64,000 bases of DNA from Afipia felis ATCC 53690 (GCF_000314735.2 NZ_KB375270.1:1550001-1614000), one strand, 5' to 3'; counted from the first letter of the stretch, positions 17,850-27,147 are shown. A program made the numbers and translations. The notes: a model not told the origin generated them from the sequence alone.

Positions 17850-18748
17850 GTCTTGTCGATAGTTGGCGCGCCGTCGGTCGCAACGATGCCACGCTCGACC
17901 AAGTCCTCCAGATGCGCCAGCACCGAATAGCCTGCCGCATTCACGAGCCGCGGATCGATGCCGATATAGCTCGCGCGCACGATACTCGGAATGTCCGCTT
18001 CGCCCTTCGCAAGACGATGCAGGATCGATGCTTCGCGCGCCCTGCGGTGTCGGAACATAAACTCGGTGAAACGCGGACCTTCGGGAATTTCAGGTCCGTG
18101 CCCCGGAAGATAAAGCTGCTCCGGCCGCGCCGCGAGTTTCTCAAGCGATGCCATATAATCGATCATTGCACCGTCCGGCGGAACAACGATAGTGGTGGAC
18201 CAGCCCATGACGTGATCGCCGACGAACATGAGCGATCGTTCGCGCCAGGCGAATGCCATGTGGTTCGCGGTGTGACCCGGCGTGGCAACGGCCTGCAAGG
18301 CCCATCCGGCACCCTGAACCGTCTCGCCGTCCTTCAATTGAACATCGGGGCAGAAATCCACATCGTTGGATTCCTTGCGGGGCGGCTCGCCTTCATGCAT
18401 CGGACGCGCGGGGCGATGCGGCCCTTCCGCATAGACCGTGGCGCCGGTCGCCTGCTTGAGCCGCGGCACGGCGGGAGAGTGGTCGCGATGGGTGTGGGTG
18501 ACAAAAATATGCGTCACGGTCTCGCCGCGAACCGCATCGAGAAGTGCGGCAACATGCGCGTCATCGTCTGGCCCCGGATCGATGATCGCGACACGCCCCT
18601 CGCCCACGATGTAGCTCACCGTGCCGGTGAAGGTGAAAGGACCGGGATTATTGCACAACACGCGCCGCACACCCGACACGGGGCGATCGACAATTCCGGG
18701 TTTCAGCGGAAAGTTGCGATTGAACAGAATGTCGTCATCGGCGGACAT
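17822..18748 (-). CDS. MBL-fold metallo-hydrolase (LACTB2-like)
   Basis: 308 residues. Zinc ligands are visible: THTHRDHS (HxHxDH), a His in ATPGHTANHMAF, an Asp in FVGDHVMGW, and a C-terminal His in LPGHGPEI. A C-terminal winged-helix-like segment (~250-308; RRAREASILHRL... and LAHLEDLVERGIV) is typical of the LACTB2/glyoxalase II-related branch, members of which act as thioesterases or RNases. The substrate is not known. It is 21 bases downstream of the acyl-CoA dehydrogenase gene on the same strand, so the two may be co-transcribed, which would fit an acyl-CoA or thioester hydrolase role. Confidence 0.88.
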   Translation of the reverse strand: MSADDDILFNRNFPLKPGIVDRPVSGVRRVLCNNPGPFTFTGTVSYIVGEGRVAIIDPGPDDDAHVAALLDAVRGETVTHIFVTHTHRDHSPAVPRLKQATGATVYAEGPHRPARPMHEGEPPRKESNDVDFCPDVQLKDGETVQGAGWALQAVATPGHTANHMAFAWRERSLMFVGDHVMGWSTTIVVPPDGAMIDYMASLEKLAARPEQLYLPGHGPEIPEGPRFTEFMFRHRRAREASILHRLAKGEADIPSIVRASYIGIDPRLVNAAGYSVLAHLEDLVERGIVATDGAPTIDKTYRLLVPLG

Positions 18749-18769
18749 GCGCGTTGACCGCTGCCCGCC

Positions 18770-19975
18770 TTACATGAAGGCCTGAATGCCGGTGATTGCG
18801 CGGCCCAGGATCAACGCGTGTACGTCGTGCGTGCCCTCATACGTATTCACGCTTTCCAGATTCTGCGCATGGCGCATGACATGGAATTCGCTGGAAATGC
18901 CGTTGCCTCCGTGCATGTCGCGCGCGACGCGGGCGATGTCGAGCGCCTTGCCGCAATTGTTGCGCTTCATGAGCGAAATCATTTCAGGCGCGAACTTGCC
19001 CTCATCCATCAGGCGACCGACCCGCAATGAGCCTTGCAGGCCGAGCGTGATCTCGGTTTCCATGTCTGCAAGCTTCTTTTGCATCAACTGGGTGGCGGCG
19101 AGCGGCCGGCCGAACTGCTTGCGGTCGAGGACATATTGGCGAGCGCGCTGGAAGCAATCCTCAGCCGCGCCCATCACGCCCCACGAAATGCCGTAGCGCG
19201 CACGATTGAGGCAACCGAACGGGCCGGAAAGACCTGAGACGTTGGGCAGGAGCGCGCTTTCCGGCACCACCACGCCGTCCATCACGACTTCGCCGGTGAT
19301 CGAGGCGCGCAGCGACAGCTTGCCGGAAATCTTCGGCGCCGACAGACCCTTCATTCCCTTTTCGAGAATAAAGCCGCGGATCTTGTTGTCGTGCGCCTGC
19401 GACTTCGCCCAGATCACGAACACATCGGCGATCGGCGCGTTGGAAATCCACATCTTCGAGCCGGTGAGCCGATAACCGTCCGACACTTTCTCGGCGCGCG
19501 TCTTCATGCTGTCGACGTCGGACCCGGCGTCAGGCTCGGTGAGACCGAAGCAGCCGACCCACTCGCCGCTCGCGAGCTTCGGCAGATACTTCTTGCGCTG
19601 CGCCTCGTCGCCGTAGGCATAGATTGGATACATCACCAGCGACGACTGCACGCTGTTCATCGAGCGATAGCCGGAGTCGACCCGCTCAACCTCGCGGGCG
19701 ACAAGACCGTAGGCGACATAACTCGCATTGGCGCAGCCATATTCCTCAGGCAGCGTAATGCCAATCAAACCAAGCTCGCCCATCTCGCGGAAGATATCGC
19801 GATCCGCCGTCTCGCCTTCGTAAGCCTCGCGCACGCGCGGCAACAGTTTTTCCTGCGCGTAGGCATGCGCGGTATCGCGGATCATCCGCTCGTCTTCGGT
19901 CAATTGATCGTCGAGCAGAAACGGATCGTCCCATTTGAATACGGGTTTGTCCTTCGCCTGGGAACGCGCGCTCAT
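18770..19975 (-). CDS. gcdH: Glutaryl-CoA dehydrogenase
   Basis: 401 residues. It oxidises and decarboxylates glutaryl-CoA to crotonyl-CoA in lysine, tryptophan and aromatic (benzoyl-CoA) breakdown, passing electrons to ETF. The acyl-CoA dehydrogenase fold is clear ([52 protein letters not shown]). The C-terminal catalytic Glu in [21 protein letters not shown] (~Glu380) together with that exact context is diagnostic of GcdH over other acyl-CoA dehydrogenases. ETF-QO, which takes the electrons on to ubiquinone, is at the far end of this window. The MBL-fold hydrolase gene follows 21 bases downstream. Confidence 0.93.
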   Translation of the reverse strand: MSARSQAKDKPVFKWDDPFLLDDQLTEDERMIRDTAHAYAQEKLLPRVREAYEGETADRDIFREMGELGLIGITLPEEYGCANASYVAYGLVAREVERVDSGYRSMNSVQSSLVMYPIYAYGDEAQRKKYLPKLASGEWVGCFGLTEPDAGSDVDSMKTRAEKVSDGYRLTGSKMWISNAPIADVFVIWAKSQAHDNKIRGFILEKGMKGLSAPKISGKLSLRASITGEVVMDGVVVPESALLPNVSGLSGPFGCLNRARYGISWGVMGAAEDCFQRARQYVLDRKQFGRPLAATQLMQKKLADMETEITLGLQGSLRVGRLMDEGKFAPEMISLMKRNNCGKALDIARVARDMHGGNGISSEFHVMRHAQNLESVNTYEGTHDVHALILGRAITGIQAFM

Positions 19976-20058
19976 GATCGATCTCTCGTCTCTATGGTCC
20001 TGAAAATTCTAGCATGCCATTGCGCCGGCCGTATACCGGCAGCTCTACGATATAGTCG

Positions 20059-21138
20059 TCAGCTCTCGAACGGCTCGTTGCCGACGATTTCGATGCCGTA
20101 GCCCGACAGGCCCTTGTAGGCATGGACCGCCGACGTCAGATGACGGATCGACGTTACCCCGAGATCGCGCAGGATTTGCGCACCGATGCCGACTTCGCGC
20201 CACTGGCGATGCCGATCCTCCTCGGTGGAGTGATGCTGCTGCTCCAGTGGTGCCACCGGCACGCCGACGACGCCGTCGCGCAGATAAACGAGAACGCCGC
20301 TGCCATTCGCCTTGAACCGCTCCAGCACCTTCTCCAGGCGACGGGAACTAAAGAAAATATCCTTGATGACGTTCGGCTTGTGAATGCGGGTGAGCACGCC
20401 CTTGCCGTCGCCAACCCCGTTATAGACGAACGCCGCGTGATAGACGGGATCGAACGGCGAACGATAGGCGTAACCCTTCAGGGGACCGATCGGAGAATCC
20501 GTCGTGAAGGTCGACACCCGCTCGATCAGCTTCTCGCGCGCCTGCCGATAAGCAATCATGTCCGCGATGGTGACGTGTTTCAGGTTATGCTTCCTGGCAA
20601 AGTCCGCCACCTGCTGGCCCTTCATCACCGTGCCGTCGTCGTTCATCAGTTCGCTGATGACGCCGACAGGCGGCAGGTCGGTGAGCTTGCACAGGTCGAC
20701 GGCCGCTTCGGTGTGACCGGAGCGCAGCAGCACTCCGCCCTCGCGCGCGATCAACGGAAAAATATGCCCCGGCCGCGCGAAGTCGGCTGCGCCCGCGTTC
20801 GGATTGGCCAATGCACGGCAACACGCAACCCGCTCGTCGGCGGAAATGCCGGTCGTCATGCCAGGCTTGTAGTCGATGGAGACCGTAAAGGCCGTGGTGT
20901 GATTGGAGTCGTTATGGGCGACCATCGGATCGAGCCGCAGCCGTCGCGCATCCTCGACCGTCAACGGCGCACAGACGATGCCCGAGGTGTGGCGGATGAT
21001 GAACGCCATCTTTTCCGAAGTGCAGAGGCTGGCGGCGACGATCAGATCGCCCTCGCCCTCACGATCTTCATCGTCGGTCACCACAACGATCTCACCCGCG
21101 GCAAAAGCCTTCAGGACTTCGGGAATGGAATTCGGCAT
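20059..21138 (-). CDS. ribB: 3,4-dihydroxy-2-butanone-4-phosphate synthase fused to a degenerate GTP cyclohydrolase II-like domain
   Basis: 359 residues from the chosen ATG; an earlier ATG would add 14 residues. The RibB domain (~1-205) is intact: acidic loop DDEDREGEGD (22-31), STSG-like RHTSGIVC, and LLRSGHTEAAVDL with the catalytic His. It makes the four-carbon riboflavin precursor from ribulose-5-phosphate. The C-terminal ~150 residues have the fold length of RibA, but the zinc-binding Cys cluster expected after the THIH-like segment is absent: the sequence reads TRIHKPNVIKDIFFSSRRLEK. GTP cyclohydrolase II activity is therefore unlikely (RibBX-type architecture). No FMN riboswitch is recognisable upstream. 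Confidence 0.92.
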   Translation of the reverse strand: MPNSIPEVLKAFAAGEIVVVTDDEDREGEGDLIVAASLCTSEKMAFIIRHTSGIVCAPLTVEDARRLRLDPMVAHNDSNHTTAFTVSIDYKPGMTTGISADERVACCRALANPNAGAADFARPGHIFPLIAREGGVLLRSGHTEAAVDLCKLTDLPPVGVISELMNDDGTVMKGQQVADFARKHNLKHVTIADMIAYRQAREKLIERVSTFTTDSPIGPLKGYAYRSPFDPVYHAAFVYNGVGDGKGVLTRIHKPNVIKDIFFSSRRLEKVLERFKANGSGVLVYLRDGVVGVPVAPLEQQHHSTEEDRHRQWREVGIGAQILRDLGVTSIRHLTSAVHAYKGLSGYGIEIVGNEPFES

Positions 21139-21396
21139 TTTACGGTTCTCTGGCGCGATTCGATGGATCGTATGACGCACCCTGACGCCTCGCGCAACGG
21201 CTGCGTATCAACGAATCCTTACCCATCCGGTTCGAATGGTACAATTGGAATTCCGTAGATTTTTCATAGACTCTGTTCACAGCCTACCATTTGACGCATT
21301 GAACATCGGCGTCCGATCGCTCATATCCAGAACAGAAGCTCGGCCGCTTTCGCCGCAGCTCATTCCTTTAAATCATCGGTCATCTGCGCGAACCTC

Positions 21397-21855
21397 ATGA
21401 CTCTGCCCGTCACTCGACTTCTGCTCGCCGGTCTCGCAAGCATTGTCACGATCGCCGCCACCTCGCTTCCCGGCAAGGCGCAGGATAAAAACGCCGTGAC
21501 CGGAATCTGGGTCACGGAAAAGGGCGATGCTAGGGTTCGGATCACGACCTGCGGCGCCGGTATTTGCGGCAAGGTCATCGCCTTACGCGAACCGACCGAC
21601 CCGGAAACCGGCAAACCCGCGACCGACAATAAAAATCCGAACCCGGCCCTCGCCCAGCGCCCGGTCATCGGGCTCAATCTCTTCAACGACATGCGCGCGA
21701 CCGGCCCCGCCAGTTGGGCGGGCCGCATCTACAATGCGGAAGACGGCCAGTTCTACGCCAGCAAGGTCATGCAGGAGGGTCCGACGCGGCTGCGCGTGGA
21801 GGGTTGCGTCGGCGCACTGTGCGGCGGCGAAACCTGGAGCAAGGTCGGCAACTAA
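21397..21855 (+). CDS. DUF2147 domain secreted protein
   Basis: 152 residues with a signal peptide (~1-28, ending GKAQ-D). The mature part is a single DUF2147 lipocalin-like domain beginning VTGIWVTEKGDARVRI, with paired Cys (TTCGAGICGK and EGCVGALCGGETW) likely disulfide-bonded in the periplasm. Function unknown; a role in binding a small hydrophobic molecule is only suggested by the barrel fold. It is divergent from ribB (258 bases between) and convergent with the livF end, separated by a small hairpin. Confidence 0.88.
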   Translation: MTLPVTRLLLAGLASIVTIAATSLPGKAQDKNAVTGIWVTEKGDARVRITTCGAGICGKVIALREPTDPETGKPATDNKNPNPALAQRPVIGLNLFNDMRATGPASWAGRIYNAEDGQFYASKVMQEGPTRLRVEGCVGALCGGETWSKVGN

Positions 21856-21866
21856 GCCGTCCCTCC

Positions 21867-21888
21867 TTCTGCGGTTTGGCCCGCAGAA
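21867..21888. terminator. Hairpin between convergent DUF2147 gene and livF
   Basis: Perfect 8-bp arms TTCTGCGG/CCGCAGAA with a six-base loop, placed exactly between the two stop codons. No long T-run, so a moderate terminator at best. Confidence 0.5.
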
Positions 21889-22623
21889 TTACGTGCCGGG
21901 CTGCGGTTCCCAGTTCTCCGCGCTCGCACCGGCCAGCGCCCGGACCCGTTCTTCGTCGCGGGCGAACTCCGAGGCTATTCCCGAATACACCACGCGGCCA
22001 TCATCGAGCACGTAAGCGCGGTCTGAAATCTCGACAGCCGCACGCACGTTCTGCTCGACCAGCAGCACCGAGATGCCCTGCTCCCGCGCGCTCTGGATCA
22101 CCCGAAAGACTTCCTGCACGATCAAAGGCGCAAGCCCCTGCGACGGCTCGTCGAGCAGGATCAATTTCGGATTGAGCAGCAGCGCGCGCGCAATGGCCAG
22201 CATCTCCTGCTCGCCGCCCGAGAGCTGCCCGCCCTTGTTGGCCTTGCGTTCCGCAAGCCGCGGGAACAACTCGAACACGCGCTCGATCGTCCACGGGCCG
22301 GGCCGCTCGGCGGGCACTTTCAGATTTTCCTCGACCGTCAGGTTCGGGAAGATCTTTCGCCCCTCTGGCACGAACCCCACCCCCAGTGCCGCGATGCGAT
22401 AGGGATTGAACTGCGTCGTGGTCTGGCCGAAAATCCGCACCGTTCCCTCGCGCGCCTTCGTCAGGCCCATCAGGCTACGCATGGTGGTGCTTTTGCCCGC
22501 ACCGTTGCGGCCGAGCAGCGACACGATCTCGCCTTCCCTCACCTCGAGACTGACGCCGCGCAGGATGTGACTCTTGCCATAATAGGTGTGAAGCCCTTCG
22601 GCCTCGAGCACTACGCTGGTCAT
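21889..22623 (-). CDS. livF: Branched-chain amino acid-type ABC transporter ATPase LivF
   Basis: 244 residues, starting at the ATG that overlaps the livG stop by four bases (ATGA). ATPase motifs: Walker A GRNGAGKST, Q-loop area, signature LSGGEQEML, Walker B LILLDEPSQGLAPL and the switch His region (VEQN, the Gln/Asn version usual for LivF). The short ~240-residue length and the GLTKAREG/FVPEGRKIFPNLTVEENL segment identify LivF, not LivG. It energises import through LivH/LivM together with LivG. The last gene of the operon. Confidence 0.95.
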   Translation of the reverse strand: MTSVVLEAEGLHTYYGKSHILRGVSLEVREGEIVSLLGRNGAGKSTTMRSLMGLTKAREGTVRIFGQTTTQFNPYRIAALGVGFVPEGRKIFPNLTVEENLKVPAERPGPWTIERVFELFPRLAERKANKGGQLSGGEQEMLAIARALLLNPKLILLDEPSQGLAPLIVQEVFRVIQSAREQGISVLLVEQNVRAAVEISDRAYVLDDGRVVYSGIASEFARDEERVRALAGASAENWEPQPGT

Positions 22624-23372
22624 GCCGCGCCCTTTCCGAGATAGGCTGCCTGCACAACCTCGTTGGCAGCGATCTCCGGCGGCGTGCCTTCCGCCAGCAT
22701 CTTGCCTTCGGCCAGTACGGTGATGCGGTCGGCCAGATGGAAGACGACACGCATGTCGTGCTCGATCAGCACGATGGTGAGCTTCTCGTCGCGATGCAGT
22801 TTCCGGATCAACTGAGTGACATCGTAGGTTTCCTGATCGCCCATGCCTGCGGTTGGCTCGTCGAGCAGCAGCAGCTTCGGGTTGAGCGCAATCGCCATCA
22901 TGATCTCGGTCGCGCGCTGGTCGCCATGCGAGAGTTCGCCTGCGATACGATCGGCCTTGTTGGTGAGCCCGCCCATTCTCATGAGATCGGCGACCCGCGC
23001 GGCCACCTTTTCGCCTCCCTCGGCCGGCATTCGGAATGTGAGGCGATACCCTTCCGCCACTTCGACGGCGACCCGGATGTTCTCGTAAACCGACAGCTCC
23101 GGAAATATCTCCGTGATCTGGAAGGTGCGCGCCATGCCGCTCCACACGCGCTGCACAGGCGGCATATCCGTCACATCGGTTTCATTGAACGTGATCTTGC
23201 CGGCACTCGGGCTCAGAAAGCCGCTGATCATGTTGAAGAACGTCGTCTTGCCGGCTCCGTTGGGGCCGATCACCGCGCGCAACTCGCCCGGCTGCACGTT
23301 CAACGAGACATTGTCGACCGCCACCAGACTGCCGAACCGTTTCGAGACTCCCTCGATGCGCAGGATGCTCAT
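22620..23372 (-). CDS. livG: Branched-chain amino acid-type ABC transporter ATPase LivG
   Basis: 250 residues. Walker A GPNGAGKTTFFNMISG, signature-like LSHGDQRATEIM, Walker B LLLLDEPTAGMG and IEHDMRVVF with the switch His. The SHGDQ variant of the signature (instead of SGGQ) and the long helical insert after the Q-loop are normal for LivG. It overlaps livM by four bases at its start and livF by four at its end, indicating coupled translation. Confidence 0.95.
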   Translation of the reverse strand: MSILRIEGVSKRFGSLVAVDNVSLNVQPGELRAVIGPNGAGKTTFFNMISGFLSPSAGKITFNETDVTDMPPVQRVWSGMARTFQITEIFPELSVYENIRVAVEVAEGYRLTFRMPAEGGEKVAARVADLMRMGGLTNKADRIAGELSHGDQRATEIMMAIALNPKLLLLDEPTAGMGDQETYDVTQLIRKLHRDEKLTIVLIEHDMRVVFHLADRITVLAEGKMLAEGTPPEIAANEVVQAAYLGKGAA

Positions 23373-24325
23373 GACGTGGCCCTCCGTTTCAGCGCGCCAA
23401 GCACACCGCGCGGGAAGAACAGCACGATCAGCACGAAGAATACGCCGACGAACGACATCCAGTTCTCGGTCTGGCTCGACAGATAATCCTGCAGCACGAC
23501 GAAGATCGCAGCGCCAATCAACGGCCCCCAGAACGACCGCATACCGCCCAGCACCGCCATGATCACGAAGTCACCGGATTGGGTCCAGTACAGCGCGCGT
23601 GGATCGACGAAGTTGTTGAGCAGCGCGTAGAGCGCGCCCGCGAGACTGACGAAGGCGCAGGAAATCGTCCACGACATCCAGATATGCCGGTCGATCGGAA
23701 TGCCGAGGAAGCGCGCTCGCCGTTCGTTCTCGCGGATGGCGATCAGCGTATGTCCGAAGGGCGAACGCAACACCCATGCCATCACCGCGACCGCGATCGC
23801 GAAGATCGCGAGCACGAAGAAATAGAACAGCCGCGAATTGCCCTGAATGTCGAGCGTGGTGAACCCAAGGTCGATCGGCAGGCGCCCCCATCCGGTCAGG
23901 CCGTCGTCACCGCCCGTCACCGAATGCCAACGGAACGCGATGAAGTAGAACACCTGCCCAAACGCGATGGTGACCATGGCGAAATAGACACCACGCAGGC
24001 GAATGATCATCGGGCCGATGATGGCAGCCGCGAACGCGCCGATCAGCACGCCGAAGATGATCGCAAGGCCTGTGCTCGGATAGAGATAACGCAGCATCAG
24101 ACCCGCGCCGTAAGCGCCGAGGCCGAAATATGCGGCATGACCGAAGGAGAGAACGCCGGTGTAGCCGAGCAGGAAGTTCAGCGACATGGCCGCAAGGCCG
24201 AGGATGACGACGCGGGTACCGAGTTCGGTGTAGCCGCCGATGGCCGGAAGCCAGTATGGCATTGCCACCAACGCAACCCAGACGACGATGTTCGCAAGCA
24301 GTTTGTTGCGATCGAGGGTGTCCAT
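23369..24325 (-). CDS. livM: Branched-chain amino acid-type ABC transporter permease LivM
   Basis: 318 residues with 8-10 membrane segments. Family pattern SLNFLLGYTGVLSFGHAAYFGLGAYGA in the first half and the cytoplasmic EAA-like loop IRENERRARFLGI that docks the ATPases. The C-terminus is basic. Its ATG overlaps the TGA of livH by one base (TGATG). It pairs with LivH in the inner membrane to form the import channel. Confidence 0.95.
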   Translation of the reverse strand: MDTLDRNKLLANIVVWVALVAMPYWLPAIGGYTELGTRVVILGLAAMSLNFLLGYTGVLSFGHAAYFGLGAYGAGLMLRYLYPSTGLAIIFGVLIGAFAAAIIGPMIIRLRGVYFAMVTIAFGQVFYFIAFRWHSVTGGDDGLTGWGRLPIDLGFTTLDIQGNSRLFYFFVLAIFAIAVAVMAWVLRSPFGHTLIAIRENERRARFLGIPIDRHIWMSWTISCAFVSLAGALYALLNNFVDPRALYWTQSGDFVIMAVLGGMRSFWGPLIGAAIFVVLQDYLSSQTENWMSFVGVFFVLIVLFFPRGVLGALKRRATS

Positions 24326-25191
24326 CAGAAACGCCCCTCCTCGCCGAGAAGGCCGCGTGGCCGGACCAGCAGCACCGCTGCCATCATCACGTACATGATC
24401 GCTTCCGTTGCAGAAGGAAAGAAAACCGTGGCGAGACCGGATGCGACGCCGATCAGCAAGCCGCCGAGCAGCGTTCCCGGCAGACTGCCGAGACCGCCGA
24501 CAATGATCGCCACGAAGCTCGGCATGATGAGCGAACTGCCGATGGTCGGCTGCAGGCCGAGCTGGCCGACCGCAAGCACGCCGGCTAGGCCTGCGAGATA
24601 AACGCCGATGCCGAAATTGAGATTGCGCAGGATACGCACATTAACGCCAAGAACCGACACCGTTTCGAGGTCATGCGTGCCGGCACGGATGCGGATGCCA
24701 AGCCGCGTGTAGCGCAGGATCAGGAATATCCCGGCGACCGCGATTGCAACGATCAGCACCATGAACAGCCGATAGCCGGTGAGAAAGAAATAATCCTGGC
24801 TGAGTGGCGTCACGAGCCAGCCCGGCACCTGAAACGGCAGGCTCTGCGCGCCCCAGATGAACCGCGCCCCATCCTCCAAGATGAAGGCAAGGCCGAATGT
24901 CAGCAGCAGGCTGTAGAGCGGATCACGTCCATAGACCCTGCGGATCAGGACTCGCTCGACGATCAACCCCAAAACCGCGGTGAGCACAGGTGCAACGATG
25001 AGCCCACCCCAGAAGCCGATATAGGGGATCAACGTATAGGCGATGTAGCCGCCGAGCGCGAGAAATCCGCCATGTGCGAAATTGATCGTCCCGGAGAGAT
25101 TGAGGATCAGCGACAGGCCGAGCGCCATGAGTGCGTAGAACGCGCCGACGATAAGCCCGTTGAAGATGTTGAAAAGAACAAGTTGCGTCAT
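24325..25191 (-). CDS. livH: Branched-chain amino acid-type ABC transporter permease LivH
   Basis: 288 residues from the ATG that gives the usual N-terminus (MTQLVLFNIFNGLIVGAFYALMALGLSLI); an earlier start would add ten hydrophilic residues. Membrane segments alternate with the LivH motif INFAHGGFLALGGY. The cytoplasmic loop THDLETVSVLGVNV contacts the ATPase. It lies 143 bases downstream of the binding-protein gene, so the five genes form one unit, with the gap possibly allowing higher expression of the binding protein. Confidence 0.95.
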   Translation of the reverse strand: MTQLVLFNIFNGLIVGAFYALMALGLSLILNLSGTINFAHGGFLALGGYIAYTLIPYIGFWGGLIVAPVLTAVLGLIVERVLIRRVYGRDPLYSLLLTFGLAFILEDGARFIWGAQSLPFQVPGWLVTPLSQDYFFLTGYRLFMVLIVAIAVAGIFLILRYTRLGIRIRAGTHDLETVSVLGVNVRILRNLNFGIGVYLAGLAGVLAVGQLGLQPTIGSSLIMPSFVAIIVGGLGSLPGTLLGGLLIGVASGLATVFFPSATEAIMYVMMAAVLLVRPRGLLGEEGRF

Positions 25192-25334
25192 GTCAGGAAA
25201 ATGCCGTTGGCCTGTCCACAACTCCGCTCGTCAAAGCGGCAGTATGCAAACCCGCGAGGACGATATCGACACACCCTTGGACGATCCGAACCGCGAGGAC
25301 ACGGCCCGGATCGCTTCCAATCAGGCAGGCCGGA

Positions 25335-26600
25335 TCAGGCAGGCCACGTCATCTTGCAGCCGGTGTCAGCGACTGACGGAGCAGCTTTGCTGCCATCCAC
25401 TTCCATGTCGACGACGAAGAGATCTTCGGGATCGTCCTTACCCTTCGCTTGCGCGTGTCCGACATACAGCGTCGGCATGAGCTGATTGTCGCCCTCACGA
25501 TAAACCGTGTCTTTCGGCATCAACGCAATTTCCGGCGGTAACTTGAAGCCCTGCAGCGCCTTGGCCATCTTCACCGTATCGAGCGACTTGGCGTTTGCGG
25601 CAGCGAGAGCGCAGGTCCAGGCCGATGCGAAACCGAACCACGTACGCGCGGTCGGCACGTGGCCACCGGTCTTCTTGCGGATGTCGGCCACGAACTCAGC
25701 GACATGCGGCACGTTCGGCTGCTTCCAGTACCACTCGAACACCCAGCTTCCGATTCGCGCTTCCGGCGGCAGGCCGTTAAGTGCTTCGAGCTCCTGCTGG
25801 GCGCCCGCAATATGGAAACGCTTGTCGAGGCCGAACTGCACAGCCTGCTTCAGCGTGTTCACCATGTCCTCGCCCGACGTCAGCACGATGATGACTTCAG
25901 GATTGGCTGCCTGCGCCTTGATCAGATATGACGAGAAATCGGTGGTCTGCAGCGGCACGAGATCGCCACCCACCTTCGTTCCACCAAATTCCTTCAAGCT
26001 GGCCTCAAAGCCCTGCTGAAGCGTGTGGCCGAAGGCATAATCCGGCGTGATGAAGTACCACTTCTTGCCGTACTTCTCGAACAACACCTTCGAGATCGAG
26101 TTGGTCTGCATGCGAGTGGTGTTGCAGACGCGGAAAACATTCCAGTGGCAGTTCGAACCGGTGATCGTATCGGTGTGACCACCCGGAACGACATGAAGAA
26201 TCTTCTTCTCATAGGCGACGTTCGCCATCGCCTGCGCCAGCGCCGAGTTGACGTTGCCGAGCAGAAAATTCACTTGGTCACGGTCGATCAGCTTACGCGC
26301 CTTCTGCACCGCGGTGCCGGCGTCGCCGCTCGTTGAATCCTCTACCAGCAGTTCAACCTTGCGGCCGAGAATGCCGCCCTTGGCGTTGATCTGTTCGACA
26401 GCAAGCTGCGCGCCGATCATCTCGTTCTTGCCGGTCGCGGCGTAGGTACCGGTCAGCGGATTGTCGAGACCAATTTTGACGGTGTCGGCGGCCCACGACG
26501 TAACGACAAAGGGGGAAGCAACCTGCGAAACACCCGCCAGCGCGGTTGCTTTCAACAAAGAGCGACGGCTCAATTTCGGCAATTCGAACTTCGAACTCAT
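25335..26600 (-). CDS. ABC transporter substrate-binding protein, branched-chain amino acid/urea-amide type
   Basis: 421 residues; strong ribosome-binding site GGGAGGA eight bases before the ATG. The N-terminus (LSRRSLLKATALAGVSQVASPF) looks like a twin-arginine signal, so the protein may be exported folded. The mature Peripla_BP_6 fold begins VKIGLDNPLTGTYAATGKNEMIGAQLAVEQINAKGG and has the typical VNFLLGNVNSALAQAMANVA and YAFGHTLQQGFEASLKEFGG segments. Length and sequence are closer to the amide/urea or aromatic-acid binding branch than to classic LivJ/LivK, so the substrate may not be leucine. It is the first gene of the import operon. Confidence 0.92.
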   Translation of the reverse strand: MSSKFELPKLSRRSLLKATALAGVSQVASPFVVTSWAADTVKIGLDNPLTGTYAATGKNEMIGAQLAVEQINAKGGILGRKVELLVEDSTSGDAGTAVQKARKLIDRDQVNFLLGNVNSALAQAMANVAYEKKILHVVPGGHTDTITGSNCHWNVFRVCNTTRMQTNSISKVLFEKYGKKWYFITPDYAFGHTLQQGFEASLKEFGGTKVGGDLVPLQTTDFSSYLIKAQAANPEVIIVLTSGEDMVNTLKQAVQFGLDKRFHIAGAQQELEALNGLPPEARIGSWVFEWYWKQPNVPHVAEFVADIRKKTGGHVPTARTWFGFASAWTCALAAANAKSLDTVKMAKALQGFKLPPEIALMPKDTVYREGDNQLMPTLYVGHAQAKGKDDPEDLFVVDMEVDGSKAAPSVADTGCKMTWPA

Positions 26601-27147
26601 AAATCGTCCTCCCAGATGTGATCTTTTTTGCTTTAGGCCGCGCTCATTTTTTGATTTTGAATTTTTTTATGACGCCAATGCTGGCTCAAAGAATGCAAAA
26701 TTAAAATCCAGATATCGCCTCATGTCGAGAACGTGATGGAAAACTTTCGTCTCAGTTCGACGACGCTTTCGGATGCCTTTCTGTTTTGCATATCGCGTTG
26801 CGATAAAGACAACGCACTGCAAAATCAGCCGAGGTCATTCCTTGCAAACGAATTCAAGGCTCGCAAAGAAATTTGTGCTGCTAGAATTTTTAGAAGCCGA
26901 GGAATATTTCTCGATCAACGGTGTCGAACGTCATCCAGCAAAATACTGACTGACGATCATCGTGCCGCGATATCTCGCTCACGCTTCAGCGCCCAAGCCG
27001 TTAAAGGCAACGCCCGTCCTTGGGTGGAGCGTTCGGGGAGAAGACCATCGACGATGGCGGCCTACCCGGCCCGGAATCGGCAATCACGCCCGCAGCCATG
27101 TGCGAGGCGCTCATAAAATGACCGGAATGAAGCGGGGACGGGCGGAA
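26601..27147. other. AT-rich intergenic region between the ABC operon and tRNA-Pro
   Basis: 547 bases without a supportable gene. By line-by-line count, 26641-26940 has 127 G+C in 300 bases (about 42%), far below the flanking genes. An open frame at 26733-27116 has no recognisable features and atypical composition. The part nearest the binding-protein gene is T/A-rich (runs of six and seven T on the plus strand), suitable for its promoter and leader. A palindrome TATCGCgttGCGATA is at 26791-26805. Confidence 0.6.
26791..26805. promoter_or_regulatory. Palindrome upstream of the ABC importer, possible operator
   Basis: TATCGC-gtt-GCGATA is a perfect 6-bp dyad, embedded in GCGTTG...CAACGC symmetry (26796-26815). 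It lies ~190 bases upstream of the binding-protein start. Size and sequence are compatible with an IclR-type regulator site, which is an inference; no regulator gene is adjacent. Confidence 0.4.

Noticed and set aside
20122..21258. 378-codon open frame on the plus strand opposite ribB
   Set aside because: Antisense shadow; ribB on the minus strand has full active-site motifs.
21139..21396. FMN riboswitch upstream of ribB
   Set aside because: The conserved FMN-box segments (AGGGGC-type and GGTGAAAG-type blocks) are not visible on the minus strand.
26733..27116. 127-codon open frame in the AT-rich gap
   Set aside because: No ribosome-binding site, no hydrophobic or helical pattern, and mixed composition; it looks like chance in an intergenic region.
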